Below are positions 48,819 through 56,880 of a DNA stretch of 64,000 nucleotides, one piece after another (the stretch's first letter is position 1; each line of letters begins with the position of its first letter). The position numbers were made by a program, and so were the translations under genes. The notes beneath the pieces are model-generated. The model was not told the DNA's origin. It did not search any database and worked only from the letters and a program-made list of their open reading frames with translations. The DNA lies in NCBI RefSeq assembly GCF_000962805.1, contig NZ_JZTW01000003.1, positions 124,001 through 188,000 on the forward strand, written 5' to 3'. This DNA comes from Pseudarthrobacter chlorophenolicus (GTDB taxonomy: Bacteria; Actinomycetota; Actinomycetes; Actinomycetales; Micrococcaceae).

Positions 48819-49636
48819 CCGCGGCACTGACGGAGCGCACCGTCCGAAACAGCAACGTGGCGGTGACAGCACAGGACGTGCGCCGGGCGCTGGGTGCCGT
48901 GCTGGACCCGGAGCTGGATGAGCCCATTACCGACCTTGGCTTCGTCCGGTCCCTCGAAATCACCGGCTCCCCGGCCGGTGCCGTGGTCACCGTTCACCTG
49001 CGGCTGCCGACGTCATTCTGCTCGCCGAACTTCGCCTACCTGATGGCATCCGACAGCAAGGACGTGATCTCGGTACTGCCCGGGGTGGCAAGGGTGATAG
49101 TGGAGCTCGATGACCACCACGACTCCGACCTCATCAACGCCGGCCTCGCAGCTGACGCCGGGTACCGCGGCACGTTCGGCCACGAAGCCGAGCACAGCCT
49201 GGAGGAGCTGCGGTGGACGTTCCGGCGCAAGGCGCACACTGCTGCGATGGAGCGCTGCCTGACCGAACTGCTGCGGGCCGATCCCGCGCGGAAGGAGGAA
49301 AGCGTCGGGACGGTGCGGCTGGGTGACCTGCCGGCGGGCCGGTCCAAGGACGCTTTAGTACGACGACGGATGGCGCTTGGGCTGCCGGCGGAACCTGCCG
49401 CCGTCGTCCTCGTGGACCATAACGGCACGCCCTACCCGCCCGGCAATGTGCCGATGGCGCTTCGCCGGGCCCGTTCCACCCGCATTTCGATTGACGGCAA
49501 TGCCCACTTCTGCCGCGGCCTGCTGCGGACCCGCTACGCCGGCTCGGGCGCCGACCAGACAGACCGGCCCGAGGGAGCCGAGCCGGCCGATCACCACCAC
49601 CTGCTTCCGTTCACAGTCAAGGAGATCCGCCCATGA
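48815..49636 (+). CDS. DUF59 (MIP18/PaaD-like) iron-sulfur assembly protein
   Basis: The 273-residue protein has an N-terminal DUF59 domain (VTAQDVRRALGAVLDPELDE, ITDLGFVRSLEI) with the conserved cysteine in PTSFCSPNF, then a helical region and a C-terminal part with NAHFCRGLLRTRY. It should help mature an iron-sulfur or di-iron protein. ATGA overlaps couple it to both neighbours. A split copy of the GACGACGG palindrome lies within its coding sequence near 49362-49408. Confidence 0.84.
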   Translation: MTAALTERTVRNSNVAVTAQDVRRALGAVLDPELDEPITDLGFVRSLEITGSPAGAVVTVHLRLPTSFCSPNFAYLMASDSKDVISVLPGVARVIVELDDHHDSDLINAGLAADAGYRGTFGHEAEHSLEELRWTFRRKAHTAAMERCLTELLRADPARKEESVGTVRLGDLPAGRSKDALVRRRMALGLPAEPAAVVLVDHNGTPYPPGNVPMALRRARSTRISIDGNAHFCRGLLRTRYAGSGADQTDRPEGAEPADHHHLLPFTVKEIRP

Positions 49637-50667
49637 ACACCATGCGAGCCGTCCAGGTGGTCGGCTACCACGAAGGCCTGAAGATGACCGAGGCGCCTAT
49701 CCCGGAAGTGGCCGGGGCCTGGGACGTCGTGGTCAGGATCGGCGGCGCCGGGGTGTGCCGGACGGACCTGCACATCCTCGAGGGCCAGTGGGCGGAAAAG
49801 TCGCAAGTGCAGCTGCCCTACACCATCGGGCATGAGAACGCCGGGTGGGTGCACGCCGTGGGCAGTGCCGTCACCAACGTCAAGGAGGGCGACAAGGTGA
49901 TCCTGCACCCGCTGATCACCTGCGGCCTGTGCCGTGCGTGCCGCTCGGGTGACGACGTGCACTGTGAGAGCAGCAGGTTCCCCGGCATCGACACCCACGG
50001 CGGGTACGCAGAGTACCTCCTCACCTCGGCCCGGTCCGTGGTGAAGATCGACGATTCACTGGAACCTGCGGACGTGGCGGCCCTGGCGGACGCGGGCCTG
50101 ACGGCCTACCACGCCGCGGCGAAGGCGGCCAAGCGGCTGACACCGCGGGACAACTGCGTGGTGATCGGCGCCGGCGGGCTGGGCCACATCGGGATCCAGG
50201 TGCTGAAGGCCCTCACCCCGGCCCGGATCATCGTGGTGGACCGCAACCCCGCCGCCCTTGAACTGGCGAAGTCGATCGGGGCCGACGTGGGGGTCCTGGC
50301 CGACGGCGCGCAGGTGGACCAGGTGCGCGCCCTCACCGGCGGCAACGGCGCCGAAGTGCTGATCGACTTTGTGGGCGAAGGCGGGGCGACGTCGGAGGGT
50401 ATTGCGATGCTCCGGCAGGCCGGCGACTACTTCGTGGTGGGCTATGGCGAGGACATCTGTGTGCCCACCATCGACATCATCTCCTCCGAGATCAACATCA
50501 TCGGCAACCTTGTCGGTTCCTACAACGACCTGCAGGACCTCATGGCACTGGCTGCCCGCGGGGCGGTCACGCTGCACACCCAGAAATACAAGCTGGACGA
50601 TTTCGAGCAGGCGATCAGCGACCTCGACGCCGGCAAGGTCCGCGGCCGCGCCATCCTGGTTCCGTGA
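49633..50667 (+). CDS. Zinc-dependent alcohol dehydrogenase (MDR)
   Basis: The 344-residue protein has catalytic zinc ligands in GVCRTD and GHENAG. Four structural zinc cysteines lie in CGLCRACRSGDDVHC, and the NAD motif is VVIGAGGLGHIGIQVLK. It should oxidise an alcohol to an aldehyde or ketone in the cytosol. In propane monooxygenase operons the matching gene follows the same amidohydrolase and DUF59 genes. Coupled to the DUF59 gene by ATGA. Confidence 0.9.
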   Translation: MNTMRAVQVVGYHEGLKMTEAPIPEVAGAWDVVVRIGGAGVCRTDLHILEGQWAEKSQVQLPYTIGHENAGWVHAVGSAVTNVKEGDKVILHPLITCGLCRACRSGDDVHCESSRFPGIDTHGGYAEYLLTSARSVVKIDDSLEPADVAALADAGLTAYHAAAKAAKRLTPRDNCVVIGAGGLGHIGIQVLKALTPARIIVVDRNPAALELAKSIGADVGVLADGAQVDQVRALTGGNGAEVLIDFVGEGGATSEGIAMLRQAGDYFVVGYGEDICVPTIDIISSEINIIGNLVGSYNDLQDLMALAARGAVTLHTQKYKLDDFEQAISDLDAGKVRGRAILVP

Positions 50668-50726
50668 TACCGCTGCCGTAACGCTTTTCCCGAGCCCGCA
50701 CGAAGCTTTTACATAGAGGACAACTG

Positions 50727-51050
50727 ATGATTTTCATTACCGCAAAATTCCCGGTGAAGCCGGAGCACGCCGACGCGTGGCCGGAGATTTCCCGGGACTT
50801 TACTGAGAAGATCAACGCCGAGGAGGGCTGCCTGTTCTTCGAGTGGGCCCGCTCCCTGGCCGACCCCAACACCTACGTCCTGATCGAGGCGTTCCGCGAC
50901 GACGAGGCCGGCGGCGCGCACGTGCAGTCGGAGCACTTCAAGAGGGCGACCGCTGAGCTGCCGGCGTACCTGGCCCGCACTCCGGACATCATTAACGTCA
51001 AGGTTGACGGGTGGTCAAAGCTCGGGGAGCTCGCGGTCGGAAGCGAGTAA
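50727..51050 (+). CDS. ABM-domain (quinol monooxygenase YgiN-like) protein
   Basis: The 107-residue single-domain protein fits the antibiotic biosynthesis monooxygenase fold: MIFITAKFPVKPEHADAWPE, EGCLFFEWARSLADPN, VLIEAFRDDEAGGAHVQSEH, FKRATAELPAYL. Such dimers oxidise quinol-like substrates without cofactor or bind small aromatics. It is the last gene of the operon, 59 bp after the dehydrogenase, and a terminator follows. Confidence 0.86.
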   Translation: MIFITAKFPVKPEHADAWPEISRDFTEKINAEEGCLFFEWARSLADPNTYVLIEAFRDDEAGGAHVQSEHFKRATAELPAYLARTPDIINVKVDGWSKLGELAVGSE

Positions 51051-51056
51051 CCCGGC

Positions 51057-51088
51057 GCCCCGTCGGCAGCACAGGCTGCCGACGGGGC
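51057..51088. terminator. 13-bp perfect hairpin ending the operon
   Basis: GCCCCGTCGGCAG (51057-51069) and CTGCCGACGGGGC (51076-51088) flank a 6-nt loop, directly after the ABM gene and before the end of the convergent SRPBCC gene. Confidence 0.88.
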
Positions 51089-51110
51089 ACACCCGCCTAC
51101 CAGTCCGGTC

Positions 51111-51611
51111 CTAGGACCGAACTTCCTCACGTGCAGTGGCGGATTCGGCGATCCGCTTGATCGCGGCGAGTGTTTTCGGAATGCCGTCCAGCGCCTGCTC
51201 GGTGCGCTCGGCTACCTGGGCGTCGGCCGCATCACCGAACTTCTCCCTAAACATGGCAATTCCCTCCGGCAGGAATTCCCACGACTCCGTCAGGACCGTT
51301 CCGCCGTCTGCCGGGGCGAGGGTGAAGCCCCAGCGCACGAACTTGCCGCCCACCAGCCAGGCGAACTCGCGGCCGCGCTCGGCGGCCACCACCTGCGACC
51401 GCGTCTGCCAGGTCCGGTGCGGCAGCTCATTGCGGCCGGTGAACCAGGCACCGGGCTGGCCGGCGCTGTCCTCATCGTCCCACCAGCACGCTTTACAAAC
51501 CGGGCTCCACTCCCCCGTCCGGGTGATGTCCGAGACCAGGTCGTAGACTGCCTCAGCCGATGCCTGGACCGAAACGGACTCCTGGTACTGGCGGATGCTG
51601 CTCTGCTTCAT
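51111..51611 (-). CDS. SRPBCC domain protein, paralogue of the deaminase-fused domain
   Basis: The 166-residue protein matches the N-terminal half of the 37232-38161 product nearly throughout, sharing DITRTGEWSPVC, CWWDDE, AWFTGRNELP, FAWLVGGKFVRWGF and TKTLAAIKRIAES-type segments, but stops where the deaminase begins. SRPBCC folds have a deep ligand pocket and often bind or transfer hydrophobic molecules. It lies upstream of nothing obvious in its own direction; the DsbA-like gene precedes it by 37 bp. Confidence 0.86.
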   Translation of the reverse strand: MKQSSIRQYQESVSVQASAEAVYDLVSDITRTGEWSPVCKACWWDDEDSAGQPGAWFTGRNELPHRTWQTRSQVVAAERGREFAWLVGGKFVRWGFTLAPADGGTVLTESWEFLPEGIAMFREKFGDAADAQVAERTEQALDGIPKTLAAIKRIAESATAREEVRS

Positions 51612-51648
51612 GGTTCCATCCTTACTGAGAGTCAGTTCTTGCTGAAGT

Positions 51649-52386
51649 TCACTTCTTCTGCCGCCGGCTGCCGCCGTGCCAGTCCTCCTGCTGACCTACT
51701 GCACCGGAGGCGACCCCGAAGGCAGGAAGCTGCGGCCGCTCACGCAGGCTTCGCTTGAGCTCGGCGAAACCAGGGAACCGCGCCAGCCCCACCACGTGGT
51801 CCCACAGCTCGGCGGCAGACTCTTCGTCCGGCAGCCGGCTGATCACCGGCCCGAAGAAGGCCACACCGGCGGGCGGTTCGAAATGGACGATGGGCGTGCC
51901 CACATCCTTGCCCGCCAGCGCCAGCGCCTCATCCGTCTCCTGCCGGATCTCGTTGTCCCAGGAGTCGTCGTCGAGGGTTTCGGCAAGCGCCACGGGCAAA
52001 CCGGCCTGGGCCAGTATCGGCTCCACAAACTCCCGTGTCCCGCGCCGCTCACGCACTTCGCCCTCTGAGGGCTCGCCGGTTGCGTCCGGGGCGGCTTCAA
52101 AAATGTGGGTCCCGAACGCCTCGTACAGCCGGGCAATCGACTCGCGGCCGTGCTCCGCCCGTGCCCGGGCCGCCACCCGCAGCAGCCGGAGCCCCGCCGT
52201 GTGCCCGGCCTCGTATTCGGGCGGGAAATGCGCGTCATAGTCCACCGCGGCATTGATCTGTCGTAATGAAATGAACCGCCAGTCCACGCTGTACCCGCGC
52301 TGCGCCTGCACCTGCCGCACCCACTTGCTCGTCATCCAGGCGAAAGGGCAGACGGGGTCGAAATAGAAGTTGATGTCGGCGTTCAT
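51649..52386 (-). CDS. DsbA-family protein related to mycothiol-dependent nitroreductase
   Basis: The 245-residue protein has the thioredoxin-fold DsbA layout with INFYFDPVCPFAWMTSKWV and EDVGTPIVHFE-like cis-Pro region (KDVGTPIVHFEPP), then GPVISRLPDEESAAELWDHV. This resembles the Rv2466c family. The active site there is CPWC, but here it reads CPFA, so only the first cysteine remains. The ATG at 52386 is preferred over an upstream GTG. A transferase-like or monothiol role is likely. Confidence 0.8.
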   Translation of the reverse strand: MNADINFYFDPVCPFAWMTSKWVRQVQAQRGYSVDWRFISLRQINAAVDYDAHFPPEYEAGHTAGLRLLRVAARARAEHGRESIARLYEAFGTHIFEAAPDATGEPSEGEVRERRGTREFVEPILAQAGLPVALAETLDDDSWDNEIRQETDEALALAGKDVGTPIVHFEPPAGVAFFGPVISRLPDEESAAELWDHVVGLARFPGFAELKRSLRERPQLPAFGVASGAVGQQEDWHGGSRRQKK

Positions 52387-52480
52387 CCGCCCAGCCTTGC
52401 ACCCGCGCGCAACCCGCACCTAATCAACAAGCCCGCCCAGGCTCCCGGCCCGTCACCCTTACCCCGTGGCCAGGAAGGGA

Positions 52481-52519
52481 AGGACGACGACGGAACTCGC
52501 CTCCCGCCGTCGTCGTCCT
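52481..52519. repeat. AGGACGACGACGG palindrome between divergent genes
   Basis: Arms 52481-52493 and 52507-52519 are perfect over 13 bp with a 13-nt loop. Both neighbouring genes point away from it, so it is not their terminator. Confidence 0.8.
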
Positions 52520-52611
52520 CCCCTGCGTCAGGGCCGTCCGCAGCCGCCATTGTTTGGCTTCTGGGGCAAGCGTACGATGCTGCCGGGGAGAGGCTCCGGG
52601 AGGCGGGAACC

Positions 52612-53373
52612 GTGGCAACCAGCTCCAGTGACAGGACCACGCTGCGCGTGACAGGGGTGCTGTTCGTGGTGAGCGCGCTGGCGTTCGCCGCGGCCGCCAG
52701 CACGTTGTCGGCGACGTTCAACTGGCCTGACATCCTGCGGGAGCCGGCCTCTGTTGTACTGCCCGCCTTCGAAGCCGGCGGAGCCGGGCTCGTCTGGACG
52801 TGGTGCGCCACCGCGTGGACCTATGGCCTCCTGGCCATACCCGTCCTGCTTCTGCCCGAAGCGCTGGACCTCCGCGGGAATCCTGCCATGAGAGTGGCGA
52901 CCTACGTGGGCGCTGCCTCGGTGCTCCTGTCGCTCATCGGGTTCCTGCGCTGGGTGTTCGTCGTCCCGCCCCTGGCCGCGTCATACGTGACAGGCGATGC
53001 CACCGCACGCGCCGCCGTGGAAGCAGCCTGGCTGGCGCAACACCAGTTCGGCGGGGCGTTGCTGGGCGAACATCTGGGCCAACTGCTGGTCATCGGCTGG
53101 TCGGTCACCCTCAGCGTGGTTATTGTGCGGACCGGGGTCCTCCCCCGTTGGCTGGGCCTGGCCGGGCTTCTGGTCAGCCTCCTTTACCTGCTGAACCAGG
53201 GCGATATCCTTGCCACCGCCGTTCCCGGGTTCCCGGTGTGGGACCTCGCCGGCCTGATCGGCAGTACCGGGTGGGGATTGTGGGTGGCGGCGCTGGGCAT
53301 TTGCATCCTGCTCCTCCCCCGGCGCCGCGGACGTGCTGCCACGGCCAGCCGCCGCGATGAAGGCCGCGCCTAA
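52612..53373 (+). CDS. DUF4386-type membrane protein
   Basis: The 253-residue protein has about seven membrane helices and a DUF4386-like layout: VTGVLFVVSALAFAAAASTL, LLSLIGFLRWVFVVPPLA and a late VVIVRTGVLPRWLGLAGLLV segment. The last is the commonest DUF4386 hallmark (FxSGxLPRxLG). The start is a GTG at 52612. Function unknown. Confidence 0.75.
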   Translation: MATSSSDRTTLRVTGVLFVVSALAFAAAASTLSATFNWPDILREPASVVLPAFEAGGAGLVWTWCATAWTYGLLAIPVLLLPEALDLRGNPAMRVATYVGAASVLLSLIGFLRWVFVVPPLAASYVTGDATARAAVEAAWLAQHQFGGALLGEHLGQLLVIGWSVTLSVVIVRTGVLPRWLGLAGLLVSLLYLLNQGDILATAVPGFPVWDLAGLIGSTGWGLWVAALGICILLLPRRRGRAATASRRDEGRA

Positions 53374-53458
53374 GACTTCGATTGCCTCCGGCCGCGCACT
53401 GCCGCCACGTTTGAAACAATGAACACGGCAGCATCCAATGACCGAAGGGCACCCCACC

Positions 53459-54226
53459 ATGGCCGGCAACCGCACGCGTGGCAGCCGGCACCGCGCCCGC
53501 CGGCTGCTCTTTGGCCTTGTCCTGTTCGGGGCACTGGCCACCGTGCTGGCGCTCCTCGGGCCCGGCTTAGTCAGTGGATTGCGCACACCGGACGGCTCGT
53601 TGGTGCTGCGCCCGGAGTGCGTCGTCGAGACGCCGGACGGGGAGGTGGGACTCGACCGTGAGGCAGCGAGGAGGGCCACCACGGCGGTGGCCCTCCTCGC
53701 CCGCGGGATGGCAGCCCCGGACACCACCGGCATGGACCCGGCGGTTTTGCAGCGCCTGGCCGAAGGGCCCTCCGAAGATGCCGGTCCTGTCCTGGCCTGC
53801 CGGGGTTCGGCCGCCAGTGACCTGCACGAACAGCAGGCGGGTGCCGGCGGCCTGACACCGCGCGCCGAGGAGTTGCGTACCGCGATGGCCGAGGTGTTCG
53901 GCGAGCAGAGCCTGGGCGGTTTCGCCCCGGGTGGCGTGGACCAGGGGCACGGAGCGGACTCGACGCACTACGACGGCCGGGCCATCGACATCTTCTTCCG
54001 CCCCGTCACCGAGGAGACCCGGCGCCAGGGGTGGATACTGGCTCACTGGCTGGTGGCCCACGCCGAGGACCTGGACATCCAGTTCGTCATTTTCGATGAC
54101 CGGTTCTGGAGCGCACGCAGCTCGCGGGGGCAATGGCGGGACTACGAGGCACCTGCACCCGGCAATGAGATCCTTCGCCACCTCGACCACGTCCACGTGG
54201 ACGTGCTGGGCGGAAGCCCCGGCTAA
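53459..54226 (+). CDS. Membrane-anchored metallopeptidase-like (VldE/M15-related) protein
   Basis: The 255-residue protein has one N-terminal membrane helix (LLFGLVLFGALATVLALLGP). An extracytoplasmic domain contains STHYDGRAIDIFF and, near the end, HLDHVHVDVLG. That histidine/aspartate pattern is the zinc site of M15-like D,D-peptidases and VldE-type proteins, suggesting action on peptidoglycan. GAAGGG eight bases upstream favours the ATG at 53459 over the one at 53438. Confidence 0.74.
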   Translation: MAGNRTRGSRHRARRLLFGLVLFGALATVLALLGPGLVSGLRTPDGSLVLRPECVVETPDGEVGLDREAARRATTAVALLARGMAAPDTTGMDPAVLQRLAEGPSEDAGPVLACRGSAASDLHEQQAGAGGLTPRAEELRTAMAEVFGEQSLGGFAPGGVDQGHGADSTHYDGRAIDIFFRPVTEETRRQGWILAHWLVAHAEDLDIQFVIFDDRFWSARSSRGQWRDYEAPAPGNEILRHLDHVHVDVLGGSPG

Positions 54227-54253
54227 GGGAACTTGCCCGCGCGTGTGGCAACG

Positions 54254-55249
54254 CTACGCGCTGACCGCGGCCCATGCCGCCGGCAGAGGAGCGGTCTCAA
54301 AGTGCCCCAGCAGCGTCTCCACCAGGTGCGGGGCGAAGTCCTCCTCCAGCGAGAGGACCACGCGGCACCGCGCCCCCTTCACCGCCGGGTACCCCGCGTA
54401 CAGCCCACGCATGTCGCACACGGTCTGCCCGCGCCCGGGCCCGCCGGAAGTGTCGACGGCGGCACGCACCACGGGTGCCAGCGCCGGCTTCACGGCGCCG
54501 ACGGCGAGCGCCGCCGCCAGCGGATCATGCATGGCGGAGCAGGGCCGGCCGTAGATGCCCTCGTAGAACCGGAAGTAGTAGCCCAGCATCTCCCCCAGCG
54601 CCCGCGGCACGGGCGCAGAAGAGGCCAGCAGCTCCTGCCGGTGGTGCTCCTCCAGCACAGAAGCCATCGTCACGTCCAGCGGCACCAGGGTCACGTCCCA
54701 GTCGGCGGCCAGCACCAGGGCGGCGGCCTCTGGGTCGTGCCAGATGTTCGCCTCGGCCACGGGCGTGATGTTCCCCGGCGCCAGCGCGGCTCCGCCCATC
54801 ACGGCCACCGACTCCACCAAAGAGGGCAACAATGGCTCCAGCCGCAGCGCCTCGGCAATGTTCGTCAGCGGCCCGATCGCCACCACCCGCAACGTACCGG
54901 GATAAGAGTGGGCCAGCCGCACCAGCATCTCCGCCGCGGACTCAGCAACAACAGAGGCAGCAGAAGGCGCCACCACAACCTCCCCCACACCGTTCTGCCC
55001 GTGCACCCACGGCGACCCGCCACCAAAAGAACCAATAAGGGGATCGTGCGCGCCCACAGCAACAGGCACAGAAGCAGCCCCGGCCAACGAAAGCAGATCC
55101 AACGTATTCCGGGCACCAACCGCGGCACTCACATTCCCGCTGACAGTCCCGATGCCCACCACGGAAGCGAGCGGCGAGGCGAGCAGGTAGGCCAGGGCGA
55201 GGGCGTCGTCGATGCCGGTGTCGCAGTCCAAGTAAACGGGGGCAGTCAC
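54254..55249 (-). CDS. Nucleoside hydrolase (IU-NH family)
   Basis: The 331-residue protein starts with the calcium-binding motif YLDCDTGIDDALALAYLL. It continues with GIGTVSGNVSA, IGPLTNIAEAL and VMGGAALAPGN, and ends with AMHDPLAAALAV carrying the catalytic histidine. It splits ribonucleosides into base and ribose. The GTG at 55249 follows AAGGA; the frame upstream is only a shadow of the MFS gene. Grouped with an MFS carrier and a divergent ribokinase, it fits nucleoside salvage. Confidence 0.93.
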   Translation of the reverse strand: MTAPVYLDCDTGIDDALALAYLLASPLASVVGIGTVSGNVSAAVGARNTLDLLSLAGAASVPVAVGAHDPLIGSFGGGSPWVHGQNGVGEVVVAPSAASVVAESAAEMLVRLAHSYPGTLRVVAIGPLTNIAEALRLEPLLPSLVESVAVMGGAALAPGNITPVAEANIWHDPEAAALVLAADWDVTLVPLDVTMASVLEEHHRQELLASSAPVPRALGEMLGYYFRFYEGIYGRPCSAMHDPLAAALAVGAVKPALAPVVRAAVDTSGGPGRGQTVCDMRGLYAGYPAVKGARCRVVLSLEEDFAPHLVETLLGHFETAPLPAAWAAVSA

Positions 55250-55278
55250 AATAGATTCCTTCGCAACAGATAGAGGGG

Positions 55279-56721
55279 TTAGACCGTCTCGCCCTTGGGG
55301 GCGGCGACGAAGAGGCTGACGATGAACGCGGCAGCGGTGATGCCCACCGAGATCCAGAGGGCGGTGGCGTACCACGCAGAGGTCGCCTGCGCGGCGAACG
55401 GCGCCACGAGTACGACGCCGAGGCTCGCCCCGATCCCGAACGACGCACCGTTGATGCCGGGCAGCGCAGCCGGGGCCTCCTTCGGTGACAGAAGCACCGA
55501 GAGCCCGTTGATGGCGGTCAGGAAGAAGCCGTTGTAGAAGATCCCCAGGCAGGCAACGGCAATAAACACCGCCACCGGGCTGGACGAAAACACCGCGGCC
55601 ACCACAGCACACACCAGGCTCAGCGACGTCCCAAGCCGCAGGGTACGCACCCACCCGCGCCGGTCCGCCAACCACCCGGCCAAAGGTGCGGCGAAGACGC
55701 CGATCAGCGCGGCGGGGGTGAGGAACAGCAAGGCCGAGATGGAGGCGGAAAGCCCGAAGCCGCCGTCGTGATCCTGGCTCAGCAGCACCACGGTGAAGTT
55801 GATGACCGCGAAGATGCCGGCCAGGGTGAGGACGGTGGTGGCGATGACCGGCCACACCTGGCGGGAGCGCAGGTGGTGCACGGCGATGAGCGGGTGGCTG
55901 CGGCGCTTCTCGATGAACCAGAATCCCGCAAAGGACAAAACGGTGCCGGCCAGCAGGGCCAGGGCGGTGGGCGACGTCCAGCCGGCGGCCGAACCGTCGG
56001 ACACGAAGTACGTCAGGAACACCAGGAACAGCGAGAGGGAGCCGGCGCCCCACCAGTCCATGGCGCCACGCACCCCAACAGGCCGCCCGGCGGGCACCAA
56101 GCGGAAGATGCACAAAGCGGCGACGGCGGTGAGGACGAGGACGACGACGAAGATGGACCGGAAGCCGAGGGTCTCTGCCATGAGCCCGCCCACGTAGCCG
56201 TCCACGCCGCCCACTCCCCCGTTGATGGCGGCGATGATGCCCACCGAGGTGCCGAACACTTTGGCCTGCAGGTTTTCGCTGAGGACGATGTAGGCGAGCG
56301 CGAAGACGGCGCTGGAGACGCCCTGCAGGAACCGGCCGGTGACGAGCAGTTCCAGGGTGGGCGCGGTGATGCAGAGGATGGTGCCGGCGGACATGATGCC
56401 CAGGACCAGCAGCAGCGCGGCGCGGCGGCCGATGAAGTCGCTCCACCGGCCGATCACGGGCCCGGCGATGGCGCCGGCCAGAAAGAACATGGACTGGACG
56501 GGGGCGGCGGCGTCGGCGCCCTTGCCGAAGCTGGCGGCGATCTGCGGCAGCGCCGGGGTGACCATGCTGGCGTTGAGCTGGAAGGACAGCACGCCCAGCA
56601 GCAGCGAGGAGATCAGCAGGGCGGCGCGGCGGCCGGAGAGCCTGGCTGGGTCGTCGGGAAGTACGACGGCGGCAGTCGGGTCCGCGGGCGGCGCGGCTGC
56701 CGCGGGGGTCGGGGTGTTCAC
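55279..56721 (-). CDS. MFS transporter, probable nucleoside uptake
   Basis: The 480-residue protein has 12-14 membrane helices and the DHA2/MFS landmarks RWSDFIGRRAALLLVLG and PLAGWLADRRGWVRTLR. The GTG at 56721 follows AAAGGAG; more upstream codons lack a site. Its stop is 29 bp before the nucleoside hydrolase start, so both are in one unit. Nucleoside import is inferred from that position; the family itself is broad. Confidence 0.85.
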   Translation of the reverse strand: MNTPTPAAAAPPADPTAAVVLPDDPARLSGRRAALLISSLLLGVLSFQLNASMVTPALPQIAASFGKGADAAAPVQSMFFLAGAIAGPVIGRWSDFIGRRAALLLVLGIMSAGTILCITAPTLELLVTGRFLQGVSSAVFALAYIVLSENLQAKVFGTSVGIIAAINGGVGGVDGYVGGLMAETLGFRSIFVVVLVLTAVAALCIFRLVPAGRPVGVRGAMDWWGAGSLSLFLVFLTYFVSDGSAAGWTSPTALALLAGTVLSFAGFWFIEKRRSHPLIAVHHLRSRQVWPVIATTVLTLAGIFAVINFTVVLLSQDHDGGFGLSASISALLFLTPAALIGVFAAPLAGWLADRRGWVRTLRLGTSLSLVCAVVAAVFSSSPVAVFIAVACLGIFYNGFFLTAINGLSVLLSPKEAPAALPGINGASFGIGASLGVVLVAPFAAQATSAWYATALWISVGITAAAFIVSLFVAAPKGETV

Positions 56722-56782
56722 ATCAAACTCCTTTGTTCGAGCAGGCTTTTGGGTTGGACCGCTTCGCGGAATTGCGGTTCGA

Positions 56783-56820
56783 GTTGTTATACAACCACGT
56801 ATGACTAACAAGTACAACCA
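56783..56820. promoter_or_regulatory. GTTGT-TAT-ACAAC palindrome and TACAACCA direct repeat
   Basis: The palindrome spans 56783-56795. TACAACCA occurs at 56790 and again at 56813, in an AT-rich stretch of the region between the MFS and ribokinase genes. A shared operator for the salvage genes is plausible. Confidence 0.5.
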
Positions 56821-56880
56821 TGCGCTACACTTTTTTGAAACCCCGGCCGCTTCCGGCCCTCCCCCTGAGAGAGTTTTCCC

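Noticed and set aside
54254..56446. A 730-residue reading of the nucleoside hydrolase gene
   Set aside because: Only the last 331 residues are nucleoside hydrolase. The upstream part is the MFS gene read in the wrong frame, and a GTG with AAGGA marks the true start at 55249.
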